64,000 bases of DNA from Cristatella mucedo (GCA_009760855.2 WPIO01000016.1:4545001-4609000); one strand, 5' to 3'. Numbered from the stretch's first letter, positions 24,541 to 35,552 are shown. Program-made: numbers and translations. Notes: generated from the sequence alone by a model not told the origin.

Positions 24541-24628
24541 GAAGGTCAGAATAATAGCTATGATAATGAAGCCTTTTTGTAGCACTACCAGGGAACTAAA
24601 CCGATTTCCAGGCACTTCACGTAGGCTG
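24541..24628 (-). mobile_element. LINE-A or SINE-A tail relic
   Basis: Degenerate complement of the shared tail: GTAGCACTACCAGGGAACTA ... CCAGGCACTTCACGTAGGC. Confidence 0.4.
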
Positions 24629-25042
24629 GTAAGGAAGTGCACACAATGCACGCATAGAGAGGCAGCAGCAGGCAAGCAAATTACTCCAAATGAAACAGAC
24701 CTGACGATAGCTGATGGCCATCGGATCATTGAATTATGTAACCAATCAGCTACTTCGACTGAGCCAACAAATCCTTTGCCCTAGGTGCCATTGACAGTCT
24801 ATGCAAAGATATCACTAAGCAATCCCGGTAGAATGTTGGCAGTGCCCTCGGATGCCTAGCTTAATTTGCATATACAATTCGGTTGCAGGCATCTGGGCAA
24901 TGCTGACAAAGTAGGGTTGAGCATAAAAGATGATCACTCGGTTCACCCCACCTACGAAGCAACCGGACTCCAATGAGGTCAGCCCCGTCATCGAGCTAGC
25001 TGGAACTGCATTCACCACACTTAACCATGGAATGCACAAGCT

Positions 25043-25156
25043 CAAAGTATTTATATAGCACCCTAAAAGAACTGAATCTCTTTCTAGGTACTTCTGATTT
25101 AATGGATAGGATGCATGCCGATTGGTTAGTGGTAGCACGCCCAATTTCAGCACATG

Positions 25157-25165
<9 letters not shown>
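25043..25165 (-). mobile_element. LINE-A 3' end relic
   Basis: Tail complement TAGCACCCTAAAAGAACTGA ... CTTTCTAGGTACTT, then 3' UTR traces; ends in a (CA)n tract at 25155-25191. Confidence 0.6.

Positions 25166-25191
<26 letters not shown>
25155..25191 (+). repeat. (CA)n microsatellite
   Basis: About 18 CA units. Confidence 0.95.
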
Positions 25192-25194
<3 letters not shown>

Positions 25195-25544
25195 CACAGG
25201 AAATGAAGACACGGGTCTTCACATGGGATTTTAAGGTGTGCTACAGGCACAGCCAAAAGACCTGATTCGGGTGACCAGGTGGTCGAAGCAAAGAGAACGC
25301 AGGAACCTAGAAGCCGAGTGAAAGAACCTTGCCGCCTTTGATACACTTTTTGATGGAGAGCAAGTCTTGATCGCTGAGTAGTGGTGCAATGTGGCAGCTA
25401 GGACGTTCAATACAGACCTGTCGGCAGAGTAATTCAAACTGCATAGATTAGAGCCATGCATGTACGCACCTGTGCTGTGCTGAGAGTACGTGCAGGTGAG
25501 CATGTGCACATACAAGCATGCACCGAGTCTGTAAGTTCACAGAG

Positions 25545-25707
25545 CGTGATAAATAGCCCAGAAGGTAAGGCTCTCACGCTTCAGGACCAGGTCAGGTCGT
25601 AGGTTCAAATCATGCAGAGGGCGATCCTTCATTGCCAACTGTAAGTGACATTGGTAGCCATTGAGGCGCTTCCCTCTGCTGTATAAATGAGGCGGTTAAA
25701 TCAGCTT
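25545..25707 (+). mobile_element. SINE-B copy
   Basis: tRNA-like head GCCCAGAAGGTAAGGC, B-box region GTAGGTTCAAATC, body and tail GAGGCGGTTAAATCAGCTT, then an A-run. Confidence 0.78.
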
Positions 25708-25987
25708 AAAAAAAATGTATAGTGCTTGCAGGCACTGAAATGGCTACCGTCGAGCAGAGAGCCAGCCTCCAAGTACACACGGCATAGTCTGGGATTCCAG
25801 CACCAGCTGGGATCCATTCAGGGTCAGCAATTAAGGCCCGGGTACAACCTGCTTTGCAGGTGGGGTACTCACCGGCTCCGAACCACCTAACAGGAGGAGT
25901 GCCTGGGCGGTTACAATCGAATCAGCCACCACCGGGCTCGAACTTCGATCTCCGGGCAGGTATTCAGCTAGGTGGAACTGACCCGAG

Positions 25988-26030
25988 GAAGGAAATGGAA
26001 GGGTGACACAGCAGCAGCAGCAGCAGCAGA
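25988..26030 (+). repeat. CAG-rich triplet tract
   Basis: Seven consecutive CAG-type units then GAAGCAGCACC. Confidence 0.85.
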
Positions 26031-26335
26031 AGCAGCACCAAGGCAGCCAAGCGGATGGGGCCAGACCAACTTATTACGGCGACAGTGCCACTGCCCCCTT
26101 AGCAGTGGTAGCATCTCCTCCGAACAGGGTCTTCAAACGCTAAAAATCAAATCAAATAAAAAAAATCAAATCAAATCAAACGCTAAAAGGGGGTCTCGCC
26201 GGTGCGCTGGCAGGGGGGGGAGGAGGCACACTTGCCAGCGAACGTGGAGCACAATCGACCCTCCAGCAGCGAGCCAATGTGCACCGCATGCCCTGAACAA
26301 GTGTGGGAGCACCAGCACTGCCACAACCCAGTTTA

Positions 26336-26748
26336 CCAATACCTCGTACAAACCTCAAATCCTTTGGAGACCCGCTCATATAGTTCGTAAGCTCCCAAAG
26401 CCTGGAACTCCCTCCCGACCTGCGTCAGAACAACCCCTGACTTGACCACATTTAAAAAGAACTTAAAAACACACCTATTTAGGAAAGCATTTAGTGGATC
26501 CCCGTGATTCGTCCTTCATGTGCTTATGCTTGCCGACACTGTGCATGCTGCCACTAACCACATTTGCATGCCGACCCTGTGCATGTCACCCCTAACATGT
26601 TATTCATGTTTATCAAGCATGATATTACTCACCATTCGATCGTGTTTCCCTTTACAGCAAATGTAAAGCGCCTACGAAGAGATTGAGTTCTCTGAGGGAG
26701 CTTTATCAAGTGCATTAGTATTAGTATTATTTTTTATTATTATTAACC
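26336..26748 (+). mobile_element. LINE-A copy, strongly 5'-truncated
   Basis: Begins at YLVQTSNPLE-equivalent codons (ACCTCGTACAAACCTCAAAT), runs through the end of ORF2, 3' UTR, hairpin and ATT repeats. The 5' end joins unrelated sequence at about 26336. Confidence 0.87.
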
Positions 26749-26876
26749 CAGGCTCTAGGAGGGGCCAGGGGTGGGTGGGGCAGTCAGTCACCCCACACGG
26801 CTGGGTATACATGCCGTCACGAACGAGCCGGCCCGGTTTGTCGCACGGGTTAAAGTGCTTGCCCATATGTATTGCC

Positions 26877-27012
26877 GAGCTGGCTTGGCCCAGTGGTCAA
26901 GGTGCTCGCCCCGACCAAGGTCTGGCTGAGGTCGTGGGCTCGAGTCCTGTGGCACACATGGAGCGCCTGAATAGAGATTAAGTTCTCTTAGGGCGCTATT
27001 CAAATGAATCGT
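26877..27012 (+). mobile_element. SINE-A copy (first of tandem pair)
   Basis: Well preserved: A box TGGCCCAGTGGTCAAGG, B box GGGCTCGAGTCC, and hairpin tail GAGCGCC...GGGCGCT followed by CAAATGAATC. Confidence 0.88.
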
Positions 27013-27021
27013 TTTTTATTT

Positions 27022-27145
27022 CGTCCGAGGCCAAGGTACTCACCTTTACGACCCAAGTCGTGGGCTCGAGCCCTGTGGCGTACGTGAAGCGCCTGGATAG
27101 AGAGATTCGGCCCTCCTGGGGCGCGATGCGAATAAATTGCCTATT
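27022..27145 (+). mobile_element. SINE-A copy (second of tandem pair)
   Basis: Lacks the A-box half; B box GGGCTCGAGCCC, tail GTGAAGCGCCTGGATAGAGAG ... GGGGCGCGATGCGAATAAATTG. It lies only about 10 bp from the first copy. Confidence 0.8.
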
Positions 27146-27154
27146 TTGTATATA

Positions 27155-27700
27155 AGCCTGCCCTCGCGACGCGCTCGTCGCGAGGGCTTCGGACGTCCGG
27201 CGCAGACGCCGGACGTAGGCCCCCCCCCCCGCCGCGCCCGCGCGCCGCCCGGTTGGACTGAGCTCTCGAAATAGTTCACAGTTCAATCTCTCGAAAGATG
27301 ACCGACGCGAGCCGCGCTCGCTGCAAGTGGTACGCACACCCACCTAACGCCCCCCTGCTGCTGCTGGTACCGGCGACGGAAGCGGGCGACTCACTGACGG
27401 CGGCGCGACATGCGGCAGTCTGCGGCGAGGAGGTTGGGGCTGACCCGAAGCGAACAACTTAGTCGCAACTGCCAAAATTCCGAAAACCTAGCAACTGCAT
27501 ACAGCTCGACAACGAGCGCGGACGAAGCGCTGGAGCACTGGAGCAGCGCGTCACGCGCCTGCGGCAGGAGCATGGGCGTCACCAGGAGAGTAGCCCTAGG
27601 AGTACTGGTGGCCAAGAGGTGGCGCCGCGCCGCGCCGCGACAGTAAACTAACTGGCGCAATGCCACTCGTTCGCGTGCGACGGATCATAACACTTTTTTC
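27155..27700. promoter_or_regulatory. CpG-rich island-like segment
   Basis: Dense CpG, no repeats apart from the hairpins, and a GC content far above the flanks. A minus-strand open frame ends at a donor-like CA|GTGAGT near 27391, so a minus-strand first exon is conceivable. No homology supports a gene. Confidence 0.4.
27160..27216 (+). repeat. Two adjacent perfect GC-rich hairpins
   Basis: Stem 1: 12 bp GCCCTCGCGACG / CGTCGCGAGGGC (27160-27171 and 27176-27187) with loop CGCT. Stem 2: 10 bp ACGTCCGGCG / CGCCGGACGT (27193-27202 and 27207-27216) with loop CAGA. A run of C follows directly. Confidence 0.93.
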
Positions 27701-28051
27701 GTAAAAGAGGGCTCTTCTCTGACCTGAATCGCAGCGACGATCTGCTAGACGAAGCGGGAACCACACGGCCAAGAAAAAGTGCCCGCAGCAACCAAAGAGC
27801 TACCGGAGGTGTGTCTACGACCGGGGGGGGGGGCAGTTGTCACTTAGCTACGTAAATGACTTTAACGACATGGATATCAATGGAAATCGACGTAGGATAG
27901 ATAGTGAGACTACGCTGCATATATATAATTATTTCCGAGTTTCTGGTGTTTACTTTACGAAGCAATTCTGCTCGCCCTAGAGAATATCTGTTTGCGTTCT
28001 CACAGTGCCAGCCTAGCGGCGGCGGCTGGATAGCGTACCGCCTCGCCATAT

Positions 28052-28345
28052 AATAATAATAACAATAATAATGCACTTGATAAAGCGCCCTCAGAGAACT
28101 CAATCTCTCTCTCTCTCTCTCTAGGCACTTTACATTTGCTGCAAAGGGAAATGCAATTGAATGGTGAGTAATATCATGCTTGATAAACAAACAAAATGAA
28201 TAACATGGTTAAGGGTGACATGCACAGGGTCAGCATGCAAATGTGGTTAGTGGCACCATGCACAGTGTCAGCGCGCATAAGCACTTGAAGGACTAATCAC
28301 AGGGACCCACTAAATGCTTTCCTAAATAGGTGTGTTTGTAAGTTT
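28052..28345 (-). mobile_element. LINE-A 3' end
   Basis: Complement of ATT repeats, hairpin (AAAGCGCCC...GGCACTTT) with seven TC units expanded in the stem, and the full 3' UTR to CTAAATAGGTGTG. Confidence 0.88.
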
Positions 28346-28477
28346 ATCGTGGTTATGTAATCTGAGAATGCCCATTGGTCGCTAGAAACTCTACAATAAC
28401 TCTAGCACTAGCTTGGTAACCATCTGCTTTGCTCTGCCGAGTTCTGTTCTGCTGTGTTGTGCTCTCTGTGTGTCTCT

Positions 28478-28656
<179 letters not shown>

Positions 28657-28674
28657 CCCCACCTCTCTGAAGTA

Positions 28675-28805
28675 AATTTCAGCTGTTTCCGCCCTTATTT
28701 ATTTAGTAGCAAAGGAACCCGAGCGGTTATCGACCCCTCGCTTGCAGTGGGCGATGAGGATTGCATGTTACAGAAGTTAAACCCACAACGTGAATCCTCG
28801 TTCGC
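28675..28805 (-). mobile_element. SINE-B relic
   Basis: Complement pieces TTTAGTAGCAAAGGAACCCG, GCTTGCAGTGGGCGATGAGG and AAGTTAAACCCACAACG. Confidence 0.6.
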
Positions 28806-28837
28806 GAGCATTTACTATTTATTGTGTGTATCGAAAC

Positions 28838-28930
28838 CCGCTTAGGCTAATAGTGCGCTGAAAAAACCACTCCTGCGTAACGAACGCAGTCTGTATAGCT
28901 TTGTGGGGTTACAGACGGAGATACACAAAT
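28838..28930 (+). mobile_element. LINE-B tail relic
   Basis: CTCCTGCGTAACGAACGCAG ... GGGGTTACAGACGGAGATAC. Confidence 0.6.
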
Positions 28931-29299
28931 CGAGGCGCATCAGAAGCCGCAGGCGTGGCATCATAGATGGCGAACAGTTCTCTGAGAGTGGGCGATTAAC
29001 TTAAAGATGAGGTCAGCAGGGACAGGTTTGTAAGCGGACATATAGATAAAAAAATGCGATGATTCACCATCTCGTGGAAAATGTAACCCTTGGAAAAATC
29101 ACCCCTAGCCTATTTTACTAAAATGGAAGCAAGAAAAGACATCTACATTGGGATCCCTGCAAGGCTCCCAATGTACGGCTCTGACTTTTGAGCGGTTATA
29201 GAGCAGCGGTTTGATGGTCTAAATTAGCATTTTTTTTATTTGCGTCTGTGACTCACCAAAGTTCTTGCAGAAGCTAGACCTGGTTGTAGTTGGGATGTG

Positions 29300-29372
29300 T
29301 TAAATGTATGTATGTATCTTCGTCTGTAACTTAACAAAGCCACAAAGACCTTGTGGGTGTTACGCAGCAGAG
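29300..29372 (-). mobile_element. LINE-B tail relic
   Basis: TATGTATCTTCGTCTGTAAC, CACAAAGACCTTGTGGGTG and TTACGCAGCAGAGTTT, the complement of the LINE-B end. Confidence 0.65.
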
Positions 29373-29460
29373 TTTTTGGTTGGTTTATAGTTTAGGGTGG
29401 GATAGACTGGTGCGATTGTCAGATGTAATCGTACGCCAATTAGCCAGTCAGTACACATCT

Positions 29461-30795
29461 TGTAGCGCCCTGCTGGCTTTGGCTGAATTTTAGCGCGAAC
29501 AAGAACTGTTCGGCGGCGGGCTAGAGCCCCTTTGTCCTGGAGCAGTGAGCCAGAGAGGAGCGTCAGTGCGGTTAGAGAGGAAGCGCTTAGGAGCAGGCCA
29601 GGAAGCTCGGAGACGAGCAGCGGCGATTCGGCCTTTAGAATTGGTCCGATACTCGCGGAAGCTGCTGATAGATGTTGGCTGGCCTGTCAACCCCCGCCTT
29701 CCCTCTTCCCAAGAAAGAAGCGTCTGGAACCCCTTCGCCATTCAAGCTGGACGGAGGTGCCCTGCCAGTGGCCTGGGAACGGTAGTCATTCCTTTCCGTA
29801 ATGGGCCAAGGTGTCCGGGCCCAATACCACTAAGCTCTTGCCCCATTGTCTCAACCAAGTATTTAAGAGTCGAGCGACGCTCGCTCTGGGTCTTTTGCCT
29901 CGTGTCTTTTGGTCTTTGGTCCGGCTCTGCGCCTCGACGCCGTCGGGCACTCGTTTCTCTAAAAAGCGAGGGAGGAGGGCGGGCTGTCCGCCGACGATGG
30001 ACGGAACAAGACGAGACAGCGCTAGGAGGATTCGGTGGAACCCCACCGAATACGGTCGTATCGCGCCCGAGCTGGCATTTTGTGTGTTCTTTCGTGTTTT
30101 GTGTTTCTTTTGTGTCGTGTGTGTGCGCGCTAGCACGTGCTCTCGGCATAGGGATTTGCCGGCGCGAGCTAGGCGTAGTTGGCGTGTGTGGAGCTCTAGT
30201 TCACCGGGTAGGGTTTAGGCTCCGGGTCGCGCTTCAGTGTGGAGAATTATTTCCTCCGCAGGAGTGCTTGAGTTGGCGTGTGTGGAGTATTCCGGTCGCA
30301 CTGGTGGAAACCGAGTTCTAGTTCACCGGGTAGGGTTTAGACCCCGGTTCGCACTTCAGTGTGGAGAAGTACTCCCTCCGCTCGAGTGTTTAAGTTGGCG
30401 TGTTTGGGGTATTCCCTCGGCACAGGTGGGAACGGATTCCTAGTTCACCGGTTAGGGTTTAGGGTCCGGGTCGCGCTTAGTGTAGAGGAGTATTCCCTCC
30501 GCAAGAGTGTTGAACGTGCGAGGAGTGTGGAGATAAAGCTGAACTAGACGCGCAGCGACTTTGTGCGCTTGCGAATAAAGTTCAGTAAAATCCCCAATTT
30601 GTGTGTCTTGCTTCCAATTCACGCCGCGGACTCACGACCCCCTTTAGTAACGGTAAGCAGGTCAGCGCCAGAAACGCTCGTTTCGTGGCGGCCAGCTTAT
30701 TGCGCGGAGGCGCGCACCGAACGGCATTAGGCGATAGGCTACGCCGCTAGGTAAGCGGCAGGTCAAGCCTACCCCGCCGAGCCTTCGGCGTTACA
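29461..30795 (+). mobile_element. Solo LTR of an LTR retrotransposon
   Basis: A 1335-bp segment beginning TGTAGCGCC and ending GGCGTTACA, imperfect inverted ends (8 of 9) with the TG...CA boundaries of LTRs. It is flanked by the 4-bp direct repeat ATCT (29457-29460 and 30796-30799). Inside are a possible TATTTAAG promoter box near 29858, three tandem 121-bp repeats, and a polyadenylation signal AATAAA near 30573 followed by a GT/T-rich stretch. No gag-pol, primer binding site or second LTR adjoins it, so it is a solo LTR. Orientation is inferred from the poly(A) signal. Confidence 0.76.
30177..30536 (+). repeat. Three 121-bp tandem repeats inside the LTR
   Basis: TAGTTCACCGG recurs at 30198, 30319 and 30441, each followed by TAGGGTTTAG and a CTTCAGTGTGGAG-like block and preceded by a GGCGTGTNTGG block. 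Confidence 0.9.
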
Positions 30796-31059
30796 ATCTT
30801 GTGCAGCCTTTTTCAAGCTCGGGCTGAGTAGACCTAACTAGGTCAACCTCAGCAGCAAATAAGAGGTGGTTTCGGCGGAGGGGGGAAATAATGCTTGGTT
30901 AGGGGAGCTGATTCTTTCAGTGCCCAATTCAGTTTTTCTCCTGGATTATGTGCATAGCTCTGCTTACAGCAAAGATCACACTCCCATCCAATATTTTCTC
31001 GCGTTTTTACAATGCCAACTCATTAAACTGTGAAATTCTGCACATCCTACCACAAGAGT

Positions 31060-31062
<3 letters not shown>

Positions 31063-31099
<37 letters not shown>

Positions 31100-31145
31100 C
31101 TCGCTCTCGCTCTCGCTCTCCCTCTCTCTCTCCCTCTCTGTCTCT
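31063..31145 (+). repeat. (TC)n microsatellite with GCTCTC variants
   Basis: About 80 bp of imperfect TC repeats. Confidence 0.93.
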
Positions 31146-32600
31146 TTACAGTTTGCATCGTCTTCCACATATAAAATTATGTCTTAGTCGCGACACAGAA
31201 CCCTAAATACCTTAATGCCAAAGCTGTTCGCAGAAAAATTTCTTTCATACCCCTTCAATCCCTCATCCACCTTTCTGTCAATTGTAGATGACTGCAACAC
31301 GGCACTTACCGGTGTCCTCAATGAATCTACTCATCTGACCAAGCCATACTTACGCCGTCACCAAGATGGCCTTTGGTCACAACAGCCAGTAAAGCTGGTG
31401 CCTCGACGCATGGCTAGCGAGTCGCACAAGCACCGATACACGATGCATGGCGACGGTGGCAGAGAATAGCAGCAACAAGGAACCTTATTATAACAAGTCC
31501 GCCTCGGAAATGTAGGCCAGTCTATTTCCTTGTAGCGTTGCAGAGAGGCACGCGTTTTCGCAACCAGCCGTAGTGTACAATTCACTTCAAAGCTCAGAGT
31601 ACAACTAAGTGACTACTGTAAGAGTTGAGCCTCTTAAACCGTCGAAATGTAGATTGGAATACCAATATCAAGACTCGAACTTTACGACCCAGCACCTTAC
31701 CCCACAGCAGCTAAGACCTTGGGCCAATGCACTCTCGTCTGCTTTGAATAAGACAAAACAAATAAAATGTCAAACGAATGGCCAAATAACGAATATACGA
31801 GGACGCAGTGTCGATGTGTATCTCCTTATTTATAATAAGACTTCCGTTGCACGAGGTCCCCTTAACTAGCTGCGGGTCGTGCAATAGCGAATCCACTGTT
31901 GTCAGTCAATGTTTTACGCGAAGTCGCTTGCTGGCTCGATACGATTCCTAAATCGGCCAAGTTATGACATTTGCTAGGAGCTAATAGTGACTCTTGAGCT
32001 GTAACTATGAGCGTCAAGATATGTGTACGGTGATCTCAATTGATGGCTAGTCGGCTTTAACTCATAGCTCGTTCTGATCAGATGTGACCCTATTCGACGG
32101 TGGAACGTAGAGCTTTGCGATTAAAGTACGGACAGCCTTGACCGCCGGCAGGCTGCTATCGTCGCAGCGAGAGCTGCACGGGCTGCACTGCCTCGGCGCT
32201 GCTTCTGCGACTCGCTGTAGCCGCGCTTCGAGGCGCGAGCTGCAACAGCAATCGGTCGCGCGGCATTAATTGTCGGTCTAGAGCGATTTCGTATGACTCG
32301 TATATGTATATGATTCTATGTATATATGACTATGCGTATATGACTCTCTTTCGTATGACTCGTTCCAGCGCCGCCTCCGCGGGTTCGTAGCGCTACATTT
32401 TTACGTACAAGACTAGTCAGTAGGCGTGGAAATGTAGCCAAACTTTAAATTTAATTTTGAAGACGAGCCGAGTCAGCGCTGATCTAGCTGGTCAGCCCAC
32501 TCAACTGGCGGCATAATCTTGCGGCTTTTTCTTGGTGTAGCAGTTTTTTTAGGACGGGACACGAGGGAAAAATATGTACGACACGGCCGATGCGCGATGC
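31146..32600. other. Intergenic, no recognised feature
   Basis: Upstream of the FAM124-type gene. There is a short GTATATGACT-type tandem region around 32285-32365 and a GC-rich patch at 32130-32270. No gene or transposon recognised. Confidence 0.4.
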
Positions 32601-32602
32601 CG

Positions 32603-32735
32603 GTAATGTAATGTAATGTATCTCCGTCTGTAACTCCGCAAAGTCATAAAGACCACGTGGGTGCTAAGCAGGAGAGTTTTGTATAGCGCACTCACAGCCC
32701 AAGCGGCTTTCGGTACGCATTCGGAGAAAATAAAG
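32603..32735 (-). mobile_element. LINE-B 3' end
   Basis: TAATGTAATGTAATGTATC terminal repeats, then CCGTCTGTAACTCCGCAAAG and GCGCACTCACAGCCCAAGCG. Confidence 0.82.
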
Positions 32736-33373
32736 CTCTAAGAGGTCTCAATCGGGATTAGCGGTCAGCTGATCAGTGGGATACTCTTACGCTAGGCAGT
32801 CGGAGGCAGCCGCATGCGTAGCCAGGACAAGGCAACCAGTGGGCTACGAGTCCTCGGCCACTACTACTCGGGACCGTTAGCCCCAGCAGGTCTTCGAAGT
32901 TCTTATCTGGCCAGCGTTGACGTCGGGCAGGGAGTGCCCCAGCAAAACGAGGCTGAAAAGCGTCGGTCACTATTGAGGGAAAAGGTAAACATTTAGGTGT
33001 AGGAGTTATTCTCATAATAGAGAAATAATTCCTTGAAATAGTGTACGGTGAATTAACAGCAACGGTAGCCGGCAAGGCCTGCGGACCTATCGCGCTCGCA
33101 CGGGCAGTGGGGGGAGGGGGAGGGTGCCACCTCACTCTAGTACCGCCCACTCAAAAGTTGGAGGTCGTCGGGACCGCCTCGGACGTACAGGTATCTGATC
33201 CACGTCTGCCGATCCCGCCTCTCGGATCCGATAGTTTCCGCTTTGGCGGTCCTGCGGTAGCGTCGTCGATGCTGTGCACGGCGTGTCCTCCGGTGTCTTG
33301 AGACCCTCAGACTTCGGCCGTCCCAGCTGCCTTCTGCAGAGGCGTGCACCGGGAGTAAAGCATCAGGCAAACA

Positions 33374-33628
33374 ATGACGGCCGAGCTTTTTCACTCTTGG
33401 GATGGACTGGAGAGCGTGGACGACACCGCCGCCGCCGCAGCCTCTCAGCTAGCGTCTGGCTCGGATGACTGCGGTGGCGCGGTTGAGTGCGATTGTGCCG
33501 ATGGACCTCCTTTCCTGTCTCAGACTTATCAGCAGCTGCAGACGACTCTGCCTACGATTATCGTCGATCGCGTTGATGGAAACCAAGTGGTGGCCACCGA
33601 AACGTCGGTGGCTGTTGGATACCAGTTG
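33374..33628 (+). CDS. FAM124-family protein, exon 1 (start)
   Basis: First coding exon, 85 codons, ending in phase 0 before the donor GTGAGT. The ATG at 33374 has A at -3 and is preceded by an in-frame TAA at 33356, which fixes the start. The N-terminal peptide is acidic and Ala/Ser-rich (MTAELFHSWDGLESVDD...). FAM124 proteins also carry a variable acidic/Ser-rich N-terminus before the conserved domain. The exon is assigned by adjacency, an intact frame and its phase match to exon 2, not by sequence similarity of this segment. FAM124 has no established biochemical function. Confidence 0.66.
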
Positions 33629-33962
33629 GTGAGTGCGACCGACCGAGCGTGTCGTGGTTGCTGGCGTTCGAATTCTGGTGGCAGTCTCGAGTGACCGCCT
33701 GCAGCAGCTGCTAGCCGGTAGCTCTAGCTGCTACCGATGTATTCGCGAGATCCAACGTGACACATGGGATTTGCATTCAGTGGAGCCTGAATTACAAGGG
33801 ATCGCTGGCACGATACCTTACTCTTATCAGCATCTCAGGTTGACCAAAGTTAGGTTTGAGCTGACAGAAGAAGTCAGCTTCTGAGTCTCCCGTAATGATT
33901 TGACTTAGTTATAGCTATCCCGACTAATAACGTCGCCAACATTATGTTGGCAGCCGGTCAGC

Positions 33963-33965
<3 letters not shown>

Positions 33966-34020
<55 letters not shown>
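33966..34020 (+). repeat. (GT)n microsatellite in FAM124 intron 1
   Basis: About 26 GT units between coding exons 1 and 2. Confidence 0.96.
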
Positions 34021-34208
34021 CGTGCACACATGCTTTTGTCTTCGGCCAGAATTGACGCAACTTGCATGTTTGTGTGTATTTCTCACAGGAATTCTTGTGA
34101 TTGTCACCACTACAATTGGCGGCTGGGCAAACTAAAATAGCGCCTGCAGTTGGCCTCGATAGTCTACAGTATAATTATGTCTTAACAGCACCCATTGTTT
34201 CCGATCAG

Positions 34209-34357
34209 GTTGGCCGTGATTGGGGAGAGAGTCATGCAGCATTTGTGGGCGGCGAGATGGCCCTGATAACACTCGATCCATCGTCGTGTCATTTGACTGC
34301 CGGTGACTTGCCTGCAGTTGCTATCTCGTTGGAAAAGCATGGCTGCCACATCCTGCG
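34209..34357 (+). CDS. FAM124-family protein, exon 2
   Basis: Exon of 149 bp. The acceptor TTTCCGATCAG precedes 34209, and the donor GTGAGT follows 34357 (phase 2, in the CG of an Arg codon). It encodes VGRDWGESHAAFV...MALITLDPSS...HGCHILR. This corresponds to the opening strand and helix of the FAM124 domain (vertebrate pattern: ...IIADPGES...PLFRVSER). An alternative acceptor before 34170 would also be in phase and add 13 residues. Joining to exon 3 gives HILR-FISVTDN, aligning with LPLFRVSER. Confidence 0.7.
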
Positions 34358-34799
34358 GTGAGTTCTTCATGGCGTTATCATTTAAAGCGTGCCATCTTCA
34401 CTTCCCCATTGTGCACACACACGCACACGCACCCAGTCCTTCAGCGCTGCCTGATCGCATGGCTGCTGTGTGCATCGCTTTTGTCGTGCACGTGCTGCCT
34501 GTCTTGCGACGTCGTTGTGCTCTCTTTTGCGATGGACAGTCCGACCCCGACCGTATGCTCACTATGGTAGTCACCATTAGTCAGGCGGTCTCAGTTTTTT
34601 TGCCTGCATGCCGTCCCAAGTGTGCCCTTGCACAGTGCTCGCTCTGTCACTGCTCTCGTCTAAACGTTTGCCATCCTTACTTTCGGCCTTGGAATGTCAC
34701 GTGCCTGCCAAAGAGAGCACACACTATTGCTATCACTGGCTCGCTTCATTGTGCTCTACTCACTCCTTGTCCTGCTGCTCCTGGCTAGCTCTGTTCCTT

Positions 34800-35090
34800 A
34801 CCTCTCTCTCTCTCTCTCTCTCTCACTCTCTCTCCCTCTCGCTTTCTCTCGCGCTCTCACTCTCTCTCTCGCACACATACTATCTCGTCTCTTCTATCTG
34901 GGAATACAGACTCCACGCCGTGTCTCTTCTGTGCAGTCACTCTCTCTCTCTCTCTCTCTCTTGCGCTCTTCCTTGTACTCTCTCTCCCAGTCCCCTAAAT
35001 CATCTCCTATCCGATCGTCTTCTCTCTCCCTCCTCCCTCGCCTGCCACTATCGTGCTCTCTCCTCTCTCTCTCTCTCTCTCTCCCCGTTA
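34800..35090 (+). repeat. Degenerate TC-rich tract
   Basis: Interrupted TC runs (TCTCTCTCGCACAC, CTCTTGCGCTC) over about 290 bp. Confidence 0.85.
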
Positions 35091-35145
35091 ATGTCTATTT
35101 TTCTCTCTGCTGCATGCTTGTCGTGCTCGCAGGATTCAGTGATTG

Positions 35146-35214
35146 CTACTACTACTACCACTACCACTACCACTACCACTACCACTACCACTACCACTAC
35201 TACTACTACCAGCA
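35146..35214 (+). repeat. (CTACCA)n hexamer array
   Basis: About eight CTACCA units flanked by CTA triplets. Confidence 0.95.
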
Positions 35215-35269
35215 AGGGCCTTACTAGTCAGCACCGTGCATGTCGCGCTTAGCTATCCCTTCTCTTGCA

Positions 35270-35410
35270 GCTGGTTTGGTCCAGCGGTTAAGGTTGCTCG
35301 CGCCGACCCCAAGGTCTGGTGGCTGAGGTCGTGCGCTCGAGCCCCGTGGCATACGTGAAGCGCCCGAATAGAGATTAAGCTCTCTTGAGGCCCGCTATAC
35401 AAATGGATTG
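35270..35410 (+). mobile_element. SINE-A copy
   Basis: A box TGGTCCAGCGGTTAAGG, B box GCGCTCGAGCCCC, tail GTGAAGCGCCCGAATAGAGATT ... CAAATGGATTG. Confidence 0.87.
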
Positions 35411-35454
35411 TGCGTCGTTGTAAAGTCCCTTCGGGACTGCTGCAGTTTCGTCCT

Positions 35455-35552
35455 ATTAGGATGCTCTACACCGAGGTCGTGTGCTCGAGCCCCGTGGCAC
35501 ATGTGAAGCACCAGAATAAAGATTAAGTTCTCCTAGGGTGCTGTGCAAGGGG
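35455..35552 (+). mobile_element. SINE-A copy, 5'-truncated
   Basis: B box GTGCTCGAGCCCCG and tail GTGAAGCACCAGAATAAAGATT ... GGGGATTATACA, 45 bp after a full SINE-A. Confidence 0.8.

Noticed and set aside
26877-26960. tRNA genes at SINE-A and SINE-B heads
   Set aside because: A and B boxes are present, but the cloverleaf is not maintained and every copy continues into a SINE body; these are SINE promoters, not tRNA genes.
27391-27666. Minus-strand mitochondrial-presequence-like frame in the CpG-rich segment
   Set aside because: It begins at GTG, not ATG, has no homology, and its only support is a donor-like CA|GTGAGT.
29545-30321. 258-codon open frame in the solo LTR
   Set aside because: It runs through LTR control sequence and the 121-bp tandem repeats, shows no gag or pol similarity and is best explained by GC-rich composition.
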